Assembly (NCBI GenBank): GCA_910578865.1
Contig: CAJTRM010000004.1
Span: 100,880 to 164,879, forward strand
Source: an uncultured Dorea sp.
Lineage (GTDB): Bacteria; Bacillota_A; Clostridia; Lachnospirales; Lachnospiraceae
DNA: 64,000 nt
Reading direction: 5' to 3'
Numbering within the stretch: position 1 is the stretch's first letter; each line of letters begins with the position of its first letter. The translations under genes were made by a program, and so were the position numbers. Below the pieces are notes generated by a model that saw only the letters and a list, made by a program, of their open reading frames with translations, did not search any database and was not told where the DNA came from. Positions 1 to 8,302 of this stretch are shown here, in pieces.

Positions 1-1490
1 TCCGTGTTCTGTCCGAGTCCGAGACTCCTCCGTTTCCCATTGAAGAGAACTCAAAGACAAAGGAAGAGATCCGCCTGAAATACAGATACCTGGATCTTAG
101 AAGACCGGATATGCAGCGTAACCTGATGATGAGGAGCAAGGTGGCTACTTTGACCCGCCAGTTTCTTGCAGATGAAGGGTTTCTGGAGATTGAGACTCCG
201 GTTTTGATCGGGAGTACGCCGGAAGGGGCGAGAGATTACCTTGTACCCAGCCGTATTCATCAAGGACATTTTTATGCGCTTCCACAGTCTCCGCAGCTGT
301 TTAAACAGATTTTGATGTGTTCTGGCTGTGACCGGTATTTCCAGCTTGCAAAATGCTTCCGTGACGAGGATCTGAGGGCGGACCGGCAGCCGGAATTTAC
401 ACAGATTGATATGGAACTTTCTTTTGTAGACGTAGATGATGTCATTGATGTAAATGAAAGGCTGCTTGCAAGGCTGTTCCAGGATGTACTGGGGGTAGAG
501 GTTCCGCTCCCCATTCCGCGGATGACCTGGCAGGAGGCAATGGATCGCTACGGTTCTGATAAGCCGGACGTTCGTTTCGGTATGGAACTTGAGAATGTGA
601 CGGAGGCAGTAAAGGACTGTGAGTTTGCCGTGTTTAAAGGGGCCATCGAACAGGGAGGATCTGTCAGAGGCATCAATGTGAAAGGGCAGGGACAAATGCC
701 TAGGAAGAAGATAGATAAATTAGTAAGCTTTGCAAAAGATTACGGAGCAAAGGGTCTTGCCTATATTGCCATTCAAGAGGATGGAAGTGTGAAATCTTCT
801 TTTGCAAAATTGATGAAAGAAGAGGAAATGTCTGCATTGATCCGGGCCATGAAGGGAGAGAACGGAGACCTTCTTCTTTTTGCCGCAGACAAGAATAAAG
901 TAGTGTGGGATGTGCTGGGGGCGCTGAGGCTGGAGCTTGCACGCCAGATGGAGCTTCTTGACAAGGGTGAATTTAAGTTCCTGTGGGTGACAGAATTTCC
1001 GCTGCTTGAATGGAGTGAGGAACAGGGCCGTTATGTTGCTATGCACCATCCGTTTACGATGCCGATGGAGGAGGATCTGCAGTATATTGACAGTGAGCCG
1101 GGGAGAGTCCGCGCCAAGGCATATGATATTGTGTTAAACGGCAATGAGATCGGCGGAGGGAGTGTACGTATTTTTGACCCGCAGATTCAGAGCAAGATGT
1201 TTGAGGTGCTTGGCTTTACACCTGAGCAGGCGCAGGAGCAGTTTGGGTTCCTCCTGACAGCGTTCAAGTATGGAGTGCCGCCTCATGCAGGGCTTGCTTA
1301 TGGCCTGGACCGTATTGTGATGCTGATGGCGAAAGAGGACAGCATCCGCGACGTGATGGCATTTCCGAAGGTGAAGGATGCGTCCGATCTTATGACGGAG
1401 GCGCCTACACAGGTAGATAAAAAACAGCTTGACGAACTGGGGATTGCAGTGAAAGGGAAGTCTGACGAATCCGGTAATCAGATCGGATGA
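1..1490 (+). CDS. aspS: Aspartyl-tRNA synthetase, 5'-truncated by the window edge
   Basis: Class II aminoacyl-tRNA synthetase that charges tRNA-Asp in the cytoplasm. The reading frame is open from the first bases (frame of position 3), so the gene begins upstream. The first methionine codon, at 111, is internal, because the RYLDLRR block typical of bacterial AspRS lies just before it. Motif 2 is visible as FRDEDLRADRQPEFTQID, followed by the bacterial GAD insertion domain, and motif 3 as GLAYGLDRIVMLM near the C-terminus. About 495 residues are in view; bacterial AspRS is usually near 590, so the missing part should be the N-terminal OB-fold anticodon-binding domain. It ends with TGA. Confidence 0.97.
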   Translation, partial: RVLSESETPPFPIEENSKTKEEIRLKYRYLDLRRPDMQRNLMMRSKVATLTRQFLADEGFLEIETPVLIGSTPEGARDYLVPSRIHQGHFYALPQSPQLFKQILMCSGCDRYFQLAKCFRDEDLRADRQPEFTQIDMELSFVDVDDVIDVNERLLARLFQDVLGVEVPLPIPRMTWQEAMDRYGSDKPDVRFGMELENVTEAVKDCEFAVFKGAIEQGGSVRGINVKGQGQMPRKKIDKLVSFAKDYGAKGLAYIAIQEDGSVKSSFAKLMKEEEMSALIRAMKGENGDLLLFAADKNKVVWDVLGALRLELARQMELLDKGEFKFLWVTEFPLLEWSEEQGRYVAMHHPFTMPMEEDLQYIDSEPGRVRAKAYDIVLNGNEIGGGSVRIFDPQIQSKMFEVLGFTPEQAQEQFGFLLTAFKYGVPPHAGLAYGLDRIVMLMAKEDSIRDVMAFPKVKDASDLMTEAPTQVDKKQLDELGIAVKGKSDESGNQIG

Positions 1491-1507
1491 TATGCTGTGC
1501 GGAGCGC

Positions 1508-1530
1508 GGCAGGCCCGGCGGAGGCCTGCC
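1508..1530 (+). terminator. GC-rich hairpin downstream of aspS, no T-tract
   Basis: An 8-bp perfect stem (GGCAGGCC/GGCCTGCC) with a 7-nt loop lies 18 nt after the aspS stop. No run of T follows, so intrinsic termination is doubtful. It may be a weak terminator or an mRNA 3'-end stabiliser. Confidence 0.3.
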
Positions 1531-1609
1531 TGCTCGTGCGGCTACAGTAATGGAGTCGGCGGCTTTTGCGGCGCAATTAAAAAAAAGCTAAAAAAATAAA
1601 AAAACTATG

Positions 1610-1638
1610 TTGACAAATACTGGATCGTATAGTATAGT
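1610..1638 (+). promoter_or_regulatory. Sigma-A promoter of tRNA-Gly
   Basis: TTGACA (1610-1615), a 17-nt spacer and TATAGT (1633-1638), placed about 35 nt before the mature tRNA 5' end. Confidence 0.85.
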
Positions 1639-1672
1639 AATTATTGTTCTGAGGAACACAAATACAAAATAT

Positions 1673-1745
1673 GCGACAGTGGCTCAGTTGGTAGAGTACG
1701 ACCTTGCCAAGGTCGGGGTCGCGGGTTCGAACCCCGTCTGTCGCT
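1673..1745 (+). tRNA. tRNA-Gly, anticodon GCC
   Basis: A 73-nt cloverleaf. The acceptor arms GCGACAG and CTGTCGC pair fully. The D-arm has GGCTCAGTTGGTAGAG, the anticodon loop CTTGCCAAG puts GCC at 1706-1708, and the T-arm carries GGTTCGAACC. The discriminator is T and no CCA is encoded. It reads GGC and GGT glycine codons. It has its own promoter and terminator, so it is a single-gene unit. Confidence 0.97.
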
Positions 1746-1783
1746 TTTGATTATGAAGTGGAAAATGATTTTCCAGAGTAATG

Positions 1784-1812
1784 AAAGAATGTGTTTAGCA
1801 CATTCTTTTTTT
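1784..1812 (+). terminator. Intrinsic terminator of the tRNA-Gly unit
   Basis: Stem AAAGAATGTG/CACATTCTTT with loop TTTAG, running directly into a T-tract. Confidence 0.85.
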
Positions 1813-1840
1813 ATACAAATGAAGGTAGGCAGGTGATATT

Positions 1841-3238
1841 ATGACAGTTACACAACAGGAGAAGAATCCACTGGCTTCGGAAAAGGTAGGGAAATTGATC
1901 CTGGGTTTTGCGATCCCGTCGATCATCAGTATGGTAGTCAATTCCCTTTATAATATCGTAGATCAGATTTTTATCGGCCAGGGTGTGGGGATCCTGGGAA
2001 ACGCTGCTACCAATATTGCATTTCCGGTGACGATCATCAGCACGGCTGCGGCGCTTTTTCTTGGAATCGGAAGTGCATCTAATTTTAATATAGCCTCAGG
2101 ACGGGGGGAACATAGAAAGGCCGTCAGTTATGCCGGAACCGGGCTTGGGATGCTTGGGATCTGCGGCGTGGTATTGGCTGCTGCAGTATTATTGTTTTTG
2201 AATTTTCTGCTTCATGTGTTTGGAGTTACACCGGAGATTCTTCCTTTTGCCCGGGAATATGTAGGGATTACAGCTTTGGGGCTTCCGTTTATTGCGCTTA
2301 CAAATGGAGGAACACATCTGATCCGGGCGGATGGCAGCCCGAGATATTCCATGGTTTGCATTTTAAGCGGAGCGATCCTTAATACGATTCTCGATCCGCT
2401 GTTTATTTTTGGATTCCACTGGGGAATCCGGGGAGCTGCAGCGGCCACTGTTATCGGCCAGATGGTTTCAGGGTTTCTGGTGATTCTTTACTTTGTCAGG
2501 TTTCGGAAAATGGAGTTGTCGGCTGATATGCTGATACCAAGAGCCGCCTGTTTAAAGGAGATAGGTGCTCTTGGGATGGCATCATGCATCAATCAGGTTG
2601 CGCTGGCGGTCGTACAGATCACGATGAATAATATTTTAAGGCATTATGGGGCATCCTCTGTGTATGGGACGGAGATCCCTCTGGCGTGTGTGGGTGTCAT
2701 TGCCAAGGTAAATATGGTGTTCCTGTCTATCTGTATCGGGCTTTCCCAGGGCTGTCAGCCCATTTGGGGGTTTAACTATGGGGCGGGATCCTTTGGCAGG
2801 GTCCAGGAAGCGTACAGAAAGGCGTTTCAAACTGCAGTTGCAGTAGGAATTGTGTTTTTCCTGTGCTTTCAGCTGTTTCCGCGGCAGATTGTCAGTATCT
2901 TCGGCAGCGGGAGCAGCCTGTACTATCAATTTGCGGAGAGATATTTCCGGATTTTTATGTTTATGACATTTGCAAACGGGCTTCAGCCTATCAGTTCCGG
3001 ATTCTTTACCTCTATCGGAAAGGCAAAGCTGGGAGTGCTGGTATCGCTTACAAGGCAGGTATTGTTTTTGATTCCGCTGATCATTGTATTCCCGATGCTT
3101 CTGGGCATTGACGGTGTTATGTATGCAGGTCCCATCGCGGACAGTGCGGCGGCGGTAACGGCTGTTTCCTGTGCCGTTCGGGAATTGAAGAAGATGACGG
3201 CCCCGTCCGGAACCGGGAGGGCAGAACAAACAGAATAA
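1841..3238 (+). CDS. MATE family multidrug/toxin exporter
   Basis: A 465-residue integral membrane protein of the MATE (multi antimicrobial extrusion) family, which exports cationic drugs, dyes or metabolites in exchange for Na+ or H+. The usual twelve hydrophobic segments are present in two homologous halves. The N-terminal half shows the family pattern LILGFAIPSIISMVVNSLYNIVDQIFIGQ and a GIGSASNFNIASGRG loop. ATG at 1841 follows an AGGTGAT-like ribosome site. The length is normal. The gene stands alone after the tRNA terminator and before the folT riboswitch. It is one of three MATE paralogues here (see 35161 and 41047). Substrate cannot be inferred. Confidence 0.92.
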   Translation: MTVTQQEKNPLASEKVGKLILGFAIPSIISMVVNSLYNIVDQIFIGQGVGILGNAATNIAFPVTIISTAAALFLGIGSASNFNIASGRGEHRKAVSYAGTGLGMLGICGVVLAAAVLLFLNFLLHVFGVTPEILPFAREYVGITALGLPFIALTNGGTHLIRADGSPRYSMVCILSGAILNTILDPLFIFGFHWGIRGAAAATVIGQMVSGFLVILYFVRFRKMELSADMLIPRAACLKEIGALGMASCINQVALAVVQITMNNILRHYGASSVYGTEIPLACVGVIAKVNMVFLSICIGLSQGCQPIWGFNYGAGSFGRVQEAYRKAFQTAVAVGIVFFLCFQLFPRQIVSIFGSGSSLYYQFAERYFRIFMFMTFANGLQPISSGFFTSIGKAKLGVLVSLTRQVLFLIPLIIVFPMLLGIDGVMYAGPIADSAAAVTAVSCAVRELKKMTAPSGTGRAEQTE

Positions 3239-3283
3239 CAAACAGTTAAAAAACAGTGCAGCAAAAAAACTGGCGGATAGGGA

Positions 3284-3312
3284 TTGTCCTGTCTGATAAA
3301 GTATGGTAGAAT
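3284..3312 (+). promoter_or_regulatory. Promoter of the folT riboswitch transcript
   Basis: TTGTCC (3284-3289), a 17-nt spacer and TAGAAT (3307-3312), about 20 nt before the THF aptamer. Confidence 0.7.
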
Positions 3313-3332
3313 GAATCGGAACAAAATAAAAA

Positions 3333-3434
3333 AGCAGAGTAGGAGTGTGTGCGTTAAGTGCCAGACGGACGGGGAGTTGCCGGCCGGACGAAGAGCAGGA
3401 AATGCTCGCGGTACACATTCCGCATCCCGCTGCT
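3333..3434 (+). promoter_or_regulatory. Tetrahydrofolate (THF, folT-class) riboswitch
   Basis: The conserved THF-aptamer blocks occur in the right order: GAGTAG, GCGTTAAGTG, the ACGAA joint, GCGGTACACATT and CGCATCCCGCT. The closing helix P1 is AGCAG (3333-3337) with CTGCT (3430-3434). The folT ribosome site lies about 55 nt downstream. I see no clear T-tracted hairpin between aptamer and ribosome site, so control is more likely translational. Binding of reduced folate should lower folate-transporter expression. Confidence 0.88.
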
Positions 3435-3503
3435 ACACATAGACAGATGAAAACTACCTGCTTATGCGTAGCTTTAAGGACTACTGCAAAGGAGGTATTT
3501 TTT

Positions 3504-4067
3504 ATGAAGAAATTTAAGGCACTGTTTGTAGACTCGTTTCAAGAACTGAGGGATGTCAGGAAACTGGCTGTGGCGGCAATGCTGCTTGCAATTGCCGTGG
3601 TGCTTGGTTTTTACCGGCTCCAGCTGACAGACTATATTCGTATCGGATTTGATTTCATTGCCAAAGAGTCTGCGGCGATGCTTCTGGGACCGTCCATCGG
3701 ATGTGTAGTCGCAGGGCTTACGGATATTATTTCGTATGTGATCAAGCCTGTGGGTGCATTTTTCCCTGGACTTACGTTAAGCGCTATGCTGGCAAGTGTG
3801 ATCTACGGGGTCGTTCTGTATCAGAAGCCTCTCAGCCTGAAAAGAGTGATTTTGGCAAACGGGCTGGTAACGGTCATTGTAAACCTGCTCCTGAATACCT
3901 ATTGGATGACTATTTTATTAGGAAATGCATACATGGCGTTATTTCCGGCAAGGGCGGTAAAGCAGCTGATTATGTTTCCTATAGAAGTCGTGCTGTTTTA
4001 TACAGTGGCCAAGGTTTTTTCAAAGGCTGATATTTTTGCGGCACTGAAGGGACAGGCAGGAAGATAA
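3504..4067 (+). CDS. folT: Folate ECF transporter S component (FolT family)
   Basis: A 187-residue membrane protein that acts as the substrate-binding S subunit of an energy-coupling factor importer for folate; the shared EcfA1A2T module is not in this window. ATG 3504 follows AAAGGAGG with 9-nt spacing. An open frame extends upstream through the riboswitch, but that part is not coding. Five to six hydrophobic helices are visible, with the S-component features LAVAAMLLAIAVVLGFY at the N-terminus and the GPSIGCVVAGLTDIISYV helix. The THF riboswitch directly upstream supports the folate assignment independently of homology. Confidence 0.9.
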   Translation: MKKFKALFVDSFQELRDVRKLAVAAMLLAIAVVLGFYRLQLTDYIRIGFDFIAKESAAMLLGPSIGCVVAGLTDIISYVIKPVGAFFPGLTLSAMLASVIYGVVLYQKPLSLKRVILANGLVTVIVNLLLNTYWMTILLGNAYMALFPARAVKQLIMFPIEVVLFYTVAKVFSKADIFAALKGQAGR

Positions 4068-4079
4068 GGAGAGAAGTGT

Positions 4080-4511
4080 ATGCAGGAGAGGACGACCATT
4101 GGGTTTATGTTTAAACAGATCAACAATGTGTATGAAAAAGAGTTTAATAACCGCCTGCGTACACTTGGTATTACTTCATCTCAATGTGAGGTGCTTGATT
4201 ACCTGTTTTCAAGCGGAAAAGAAGAAGTGACCCAGAGAGACATTGAAAAAGCACTGAACCTGAGAAACCCTACCGTTACCGGAATATTAAAAAGGCTGGA
4301 TGAACGGGGGTTCATCCTGTCGATTCCCAGCAACAAGGACAGGCGCTGCAAGAATATTTATCTGACGGAGAAGGCTTATGATATCCGGAAACGTATGGAG
4401 ATGGATCGTAAGAAGATTGATAAAATGCTGACCCTTGGAATGAACAAAAAAGAAAGGGCGGCGCTTAAAAGGATGCTTGAAAAGGTACTTTATAACATAG
4501 CTGAGCCATAG
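4080..4511 (+). CDS. MarR family transcriptional regulator
   Basis: A 143-residue winged-helix DNA-binding protein. The recognition region is visible around residues 55-80 (LNLRNPTVTGILKRLDERGFI), followed by the basic wing with the MarR signature DRRCKNIYLTEKA. The C-terminal helix mediates dimerisation. It starts 12 nt after folT with a GGAGAGA ribosome site, so it is probably co-transcribed with folT under the THF riboswitch. Its target and ligand are unknown; local autoregulation or control of folT is only an inference. Confidence 0.9.
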   Translation: MQERTTIGFMFKQINNVYEKEFNNRLRTLGITSSQCEVLDYLFSSGKEEVTQRDIEKALNLRNPTVTGILKRLDERGFILSIPSNKDRRCKNIYLTEKAYDIRKRMEMDRKKIDKMLTLGMNKKERAALKRMLEKVLYNIAEP

Positions 4512-4530
4512 GCCCGGCTATGTTGTTCTA
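4494..4530 (+). terminator. Hairpin overlapping the marR stop codon
   Basis: Stem AACATAGC (4494-4501) with GCTATGTT (4517-4524), followed by a T-rich stretch (GTTCTATTA). It spans the marR stop and is a modest intrinsic terminator. Confidence 0.5.
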
Positions 4531-4596
4531 TTATAGTATGACCGCAGGCCGCAGCTTTTTGAGAAGAAGAGGTGGATAGGAATCAGAGCAGATGTA

Positions 4597-5184
4597 GTGT
4601 CTTATCTGTTTGCCGGTGCAGGCAGAAAGAAAAAATTACAGTTTCAGATTGTTTTTCAGTGTGCTCCGCTGCTGAAGGGGATGAAAAGGGCAAGCCTCAT
4701 GTCTGTGGAAGAGGACTGCCTGGAGGAGCTGAAAGCTATATTCAGCCATACCGGGATCCGGTGCCGCCTTCTTGGATTGTGCAGAGGAAGAGCGCTTGTG
4801 TTGTGCTACCGGGAGAGTGAACTGGAGGAATACGTTAATCGGCCTGAAATCCGCCGTTTTCTGGCGTCATATGGTTATGGCGGGGATGGGATTTCGGATT
4901 TCCTTGACCGGCTTTCCGGGAGGATGGAGCGCTATATGGCTCAGAAAGGGGAATTTCCCCATGAGATTGGAGTGTTTCTTGATTATCCGCTGGAGGATGT
5001 CAGGGGCTTTATCGGAAATGGCGGGAAAAACTGCTTTTTGTCAGACTATTGGAAGGTATATGATAACCCGTCAAAGGCGCAGCTTATGTTCTGGGTGTAT
5101 GACCAGGCAAAGTGCAGTGCGGTGAATGAGTTTCTGGCGGGAAAGTCCGTCCGGGAAATTATGAAAGTGAATCGGAACGGATAA
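4597..5184 (+). CDS. DUF3793 family protein
   Basis: A 195-residue soluble protein of DUF3793, a family common in clostridia and without established function. Recognisable blocks are FHCAP-like VFQCAPLLKGMKRASLMS near the N-terminus, FPHEIGVFLDYPLEDVRGFI in the middle and a tail with YDQAKCSAVNEF. Conserved cysteines suggest a cofactor or metal, but this is inference. GTG at 4597 is the best start I see. The purine-rich ribosome-site candidate lies rather far upstream (about 20 nt), so the start is uncertain. It lies between marR and thyA. Confidence 0.78.
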   Translation: MSYLFAGAGRKKKLQFQIVFQCAPLLKGMKRASLMSVEEDCLEELKAIFSHTGIRCRLLGLCRGRALVLCYRESELEEYVNRPEIRRFLASYGYGGDGISDFLDRLSGRMERYMAQKGEFPHEIGVFLDYPLEDVRGFIGNGGKNCFLSDYWKVYDNPSKAQLMFWVYDQAKCSAVNEFLAGKSVREIMKVNRNG

Positions 5185-5257
5185 GAAAGAAAAGGGAATT
5201 TTTGGAACAGTTTATGATAGAATAGATACATGTGTACAGAAGGAGGAAGAGCGGCAG

Positions 5258-6106
5258 ATGAGTTTTGCAGATAAAGTGTTTATTGATATGTGCAGAGATA
5301 TTATTGACAACGGGACAGACACAAGAGGGGAAAAGGTACGCCCGGTGTGGGAGGACGGGACTCCTGCCTACACGGTGAAGAGATTCGGGGTGGTGAACAG
5401 ATATGATCTGTCAAAGGAGTTTCCCGCCCTCACACTCCGCAGGACGGCTATAAAGAGCTGCACCGATGAGCTTCTGTGGATCTGGCAGAAAAAATCCAAT
5501 AATATCCGTGAACTGAATAGCCACATATGGGACAGCTGGGCGGATGAGGACGGTTCGATCGGCAAGGCCTACGGGTATCAGATGGGCGTAAAGCATCAGT
5601 ACAGAGAGGGAATGTTTGATCAAGTGGATCGAGTGATCTATGACCTTAAAAATAATCCGTACAGCCGCCGTATCATGACAAATATTTATGTGCATCAGGA
5701 TCTGTACGAGATGAACCTGTATCCCTGTGCATACAGCATGACGTTCAATGTGACGAAAAAGCCGGGGCATGACAGGCTGACCTTGAACGGTATTTTAAAC
5801 CAGCGTTCCAATGACGTGCTGACGGCCAACAGCTGGAACGTGTGCCAGTATTCGGTGCTTCTGCATATGATGGCGCAGGTATGTGATATGGAGGTGGGAG
5901 AGTTTGTCCATGTGATTGCAGATGCACACATTTATGACAGACACATTCCTCTTGTGGAGGAGCTGATCAAACGTGAGCCGCTTCCTGCCCCGAAGTTCTG
6001 GCTGAATCCGGAGGTGAAGGATTTTTATGATTTTACATGCGAGGATGTAAAATTTACGGACTATAAGACGCATGAGCAGATAAGAAATATTCCGGTGGCG
6101 ATATAG
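5258..6106 (+). CDS. thyA: Thymidylate synthase (ThyA, Bacillus/phi3T-like branch)
   Basis: Makes dTMP from dUMP with 5,10-methylene-THF as carbon donor and reductant, yielding DHF. It has 282 residues. The nucleophilic cysteine is Cys157 in YPCAYS, and downstream are QRSNDVLTANSWNVCQYSVL and DAHIYDRHI, which match the dUMP-binding and folate-binding blocks. The sequence resembles the B. subtilis ThyA/phage phi3T type (C-terminal NPEVKDFYDFT) more than the E. coli type. Start ATG follows AGGAGGAAGAG. It lies 12 nt before folA, so the DHF produced can be reduced by the next gene product. Confidence 0.95.
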   Translation: MSFADKVFIDMCRDIIDNGTDTRGEKVRPVWEDGTPAYTVKRFGVVNRYDLSKEFPALTLRRTAIKSCTDELLWIWQKKSNNIRELNSHIWDSWADEDGSIGKAYGYQMGVKHQYREGMFDQVDRVIYDLKNNPYSRRIMTNIYVHQDLYEMNLYPCAYSMTFNVTKKPGHDRLTLNGILNQRSNDVLTANSWNVCQYSVLLHMMAQVCDMEVGEFVHVIADAHIYDRHIPLVEELIKREPLPAPKFWLNPEVKDFYDFTCEDVKFTDYKTHEQIRNIPVAI

Positions 6107-6118
6107 GAGGACAGACAG

Positions 6119-6610
6119 GTGAGATTGATCGTTGCAGTAGATAAGAACTGGGCAATTGGAAAGGATAATAAGCTGATGTGGAGTATTCCGGGAGATATGA
6201 AGTTTTTTCGGGAGACCACAAAGGGAAATGTTATTATTATGGGAAGAAAGACTCTGGAAAGCTTTCCTCAGGGGCAGCCGCTCGGGAACCGCGTCAATAT
6301 TGTAATTACAAGAAATCCAGATTACAAGGTGAAGGGAGCGGTTGTTGTCCACAGTGTGGAAGAGGCTCTGGAGGAGGCGGCGAAGCATGAGGGCGAGCCT
6401 TATGTGATCGGCGGGGAGAGTATCTACCGGGCAATGCTGAAATACTGTGATGTGGCACTTGTCACAAAGATTGACCATGCTTTTGACGCAGATACTTATT
6501 TCCCTGATCTGGATGCAGATGAGGAGTGGGAGATGACAAACATCAGTGAGGAGCAGACCTGCTTCAATCTGGAATATTATTTTACAGTTTATGAGAGGGC
6601 AGACAGATAA
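6119..6610 (+). CDS. folA: Dihydrofolate reductase
   Basis: NADPH-dependent reduction of DHF to THF; target of trimethoprim. It has 163 residues, the usual length. The N-terminal strand LIVAVDKNWAIGKDNKLMWSIPGDMKFFRETT carries the substrate-binding loop, followed by NVIIMGRKTLESFP (NADPH-binding) and the GGESIYRAML motif. The start is GTG at 6119, 8 nt after AGGAGGAC. It is co-transcribed with thyA, forming a folate-cycle pair beside folT. Confidence 0.96.
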   Translation: MRLIVAVDKNWAIGKDNKLMWSIPGDMKFFRETTKGNVIIMGRKTLESFPQGQPLGNRVNIVITRNPDYKVKGAVVVHSVEEALEEAAKHEGEPYVIGGESIYRAMLKYCDVALVTKIDHAFDADTYFPDLDADEEWEMTNISEEQTCFNLEYYFTVYERADR

Positions 6611-6611
6611 G

Positions 6612-7916
6612 ATGAAGATCTTAAGTATTACGGCACAAAAGCCAAACAGCACAGGAAGCGGTGTGTATCTGACAGAGCTTGTAAAGGAATATGCGGCGGC
6701 CGGGCATGTGCAGGCAGTTGTGGCAGGGGTTTATGAAGAGGATAATGTAGAACTGCCGGACGGGGTAGCTTTTTACCCCGTTTATTTCTTGAGTGAGAAG
6801 CTGCCCTATGCCATTGCGGGGATGTCCGACGAGATGCCCTATAAGAGCACGAGATATTGTGATATGACAGAGGAAATGACCGGACAGTTCCGGGAGGCAT
6901 TCCTGGAGCAGGCCGGGAGGGCGGTCAGAGAGCTTGAGCCGGATGTGATCCTGTGTCATCATCTGTATCTTTTGACAGCCATCATCCGTGAAAATTTTCC
7001 GGAGTACAGGGTATATGGTTTTTGTCATAATACAGACTTGAGACAGATGAAAAAGACAAAGCTTGAGCGGAAGTTCATTGCAGATCAGATCAGGGGACTT
7101 GACCATATTTTTGTCCCGCAGCGGGCACAGGAAGAAGGAGTGCAGGAAATCTACGGGGTGGAGCCTGAAAAAATCACCCGTGTGGGGATGGGATATAACA
7201 GTGAGATTTTCTGTGTGAACAATGAGAAAACGATGTGCAGGGCGGCCGCAGGGGACAATCCCGCGGCATATGAAGCAGAGCAGGAGAAGGGCACAGTAAA
7301 ACTGGTCTTCGCCGGAAAGATCGCGGAGAAGAAGGGGGTTATGAGCCTGCTTCGTTCTCTGACCAGACTGGCAGTGAATCAAAAGTATCTGCTTTCGCCG
7401 GAGCATATTTGCCTGTATCTTGCAGGCAGCACCGGGAATGAGGAGGAGTATGCGGCTATCCGGGAACTTGCGGAAAAATGTCCTTGCGAGGTGCGTTTCC
7501 TGGGGCGGCTGTCTCAGCCGGAGCTGGCAGAGGTATATAACAGGTGTGATATTTTTGTGCTGCCTTCGTTTTTTGAAGGAATTCCCCTTACGGTGATCGA
7601 GGCGCTGGCGTGCGGGAATCGTGTTGTCATGACAGATCTGCCGGGAATTGCAGACTGGCTGTCTGATGCAGTGCCGGGGGCAGATATCCGTTATGTCAGG
7701 ATGCCGGGAATGTGCAATGCAGATGAACCGGTGGAGGAGGATCTGCCGGCCTTTGAGGAAAGACTTGAAGATGCACTGGCCCAGAGTATCCTGCAGGGGA
7801 AAACCAGGAGGGCGGATATGAGCCGGATCTCCTGGACAGGTATCAGCCGCAGGGTGTTGGAGAGGGACGATGCAATTGATGAAAAATATTCTGTAAGGCG
7901 GAATTCAGATGGATAA
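6612..7916 (+). CDS. Glycosyltransferase family 4 protein
   Basis: A 434-residue GT-B retaining glycosyltransferase. The C-terminal GT4 domain shows KLVFAGKIAEKKGVMSLL and the donor-binding E-x7-E pattern FEGIPLTVIEALACG (about residues 320-340). The N-terminal acceptor domain begins with MKILSITAQKP. ATG 6612 is 2 nt after the folA stop, so translation is probably coupled to folA. An in-frame extension into folA exists but lacks support. Acceptor and sugar are unknown; a cell-envelope glycan or glycolipid is a guess from the family. Its link to folate genes may only be transcriptional. Confidence 0.88.
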   Translation: MKILSITAQKPNSTGSGVYLTELVKEYAAAGHVQAVVAGVYEEDNVELPDGVAFYPVYFLSEKLPYAIAGMSDEMPYKSTRYCDMTEEMTGQFREAFLEQAGRAVRELEPDVILCHHLYLLTAIIRENFPEYRVYGFCHNTDLRQMKKTKLERKFIADQIRGLDHIFVPQRAQEEGVQEIYGVEPEKITRVGMGYNSEIFCVNNEKTMCRAAAGDNPAAYEAEQEKGTVKLVFAGKIAEKKGVMSLLRSLTRLAVNQKYLLSPEHICLYLAGSTGNEEEYAAIRELAEKCPCEVRFLGRLSQPELAEVYNRCDIFVLPSFFEGIPLTVIEALACGNRVVMTDLPGIADWLSDAVPGADIRYVRMPGMCNADEPVEEDLPAFEERLEDALAQSILQGKTRRADMSRISWTGISRRVLERDDAIDEKYSVRRNSDG

Positions 7917-7925
7917 AATAATCAG

Positions 7926-7955
7926 TTGACAATGCTCAGCCGAATCGACTATAAT
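7926..7955 (+). promoter_or_regulatory. Consensus promoter of the ilv T-box operon
   Basis: TTGACA (7926-7931), an 18-nt spacer and TATAAT (7950-7955). Both hexamers are perfect consensus, as expected for a transcript controlled by attenuation rather than initiation. Confidence 0.88.
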
Positions 7956-7961
7956 AATTAC

Positions 7962-8275
7962 AATTATCTGACAAATGTTATGACAGGGAGGAGTACATAA
8001 GTGCCCGAAGCAAAGAGAGAAGACGGATGGTGCAAGTCTTCGTGAAGGATTTGTGGAAGTAGCCCTCGAACAGTGAACCGAAAGCATATGACCTTCCGGG
8101 TATGGAAATGAGAAAAGGTGCAAGTAGACTTCAACGTAATCCCAGCGTTAACGGGGAGCGGTATCGGAAAAGAATTCCTGTGCCGGCAGAGTGCAGAGAC
8201 GGTGGTCTTTGAAGTTAGGTGGTAACACGGATGTTATATTCGCCCTAAGCATATGGCTTAGGGCGTTCGTTTTGT
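7962..8275 (+). promoter_or_regulatory. T-box tRNA-sensing leader upstream of ilvB
   Basis: A leader of about 310 nt. The T-box sequence AGGTGGTAACACGG is at 8217-8230. Its TGGT bulge (8220-8223) would pair with tRNA ending in A-CCA, consistent with an A discriminator as in Leu, Ile and Val tRNAs. A GAAGAC/GTCTTC hairpin (8019-8041) with GGATGGTGCAA loop is typical of T-box upper structure. The terminator is CGCCCTAAGC/GCTTAGGGCG at 8241-8265 followed by TTCGTTTTGT. I could not place the specifier loop securely; a CTC (Leu) triplet at 8065-8067 is the best candidate. Uncharged tRNA should allow readthrough into ilvBN. Confidence 0.92.
8241..8275 (+). terminator. T-box attenuator terminator
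   Basis: A perfect 10-bp stem with ATATG loop and T-rich tail, mutually exclusive with the antiterminator that contains the T-box sequence. Confidence 0.88.
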
Positions 8276-8302
8276 CAGAAAAAATACAGGAGGTTGTTGA
8301 GA

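Noticed and set aside
1500..1600. Possible riboswitch between aspS and the tRNA
   Set aside because: Only one hairpin without partner motifs; the tRNA has its own promoter.
2636..3418. Long minus-strand frame over the MATE gene and its 3' flank
   Set aside because: It is antisense to a clear MATE protein and the folT riboswitch; its product has no recognisable domain and is rich in Arg, His and Ser, as expected of a shadow frame.
3345..3503. Upstream in-frame extension of folT
   Set aside because: It would translate the THF riboswitch; the AAAGGAGG site is next to ATG 3504.
5795..6652. Long minus-strand frame over thyA and folA
   Set aside because: Both opposite genes have intact catalytic motifs; the antisense product shows none.
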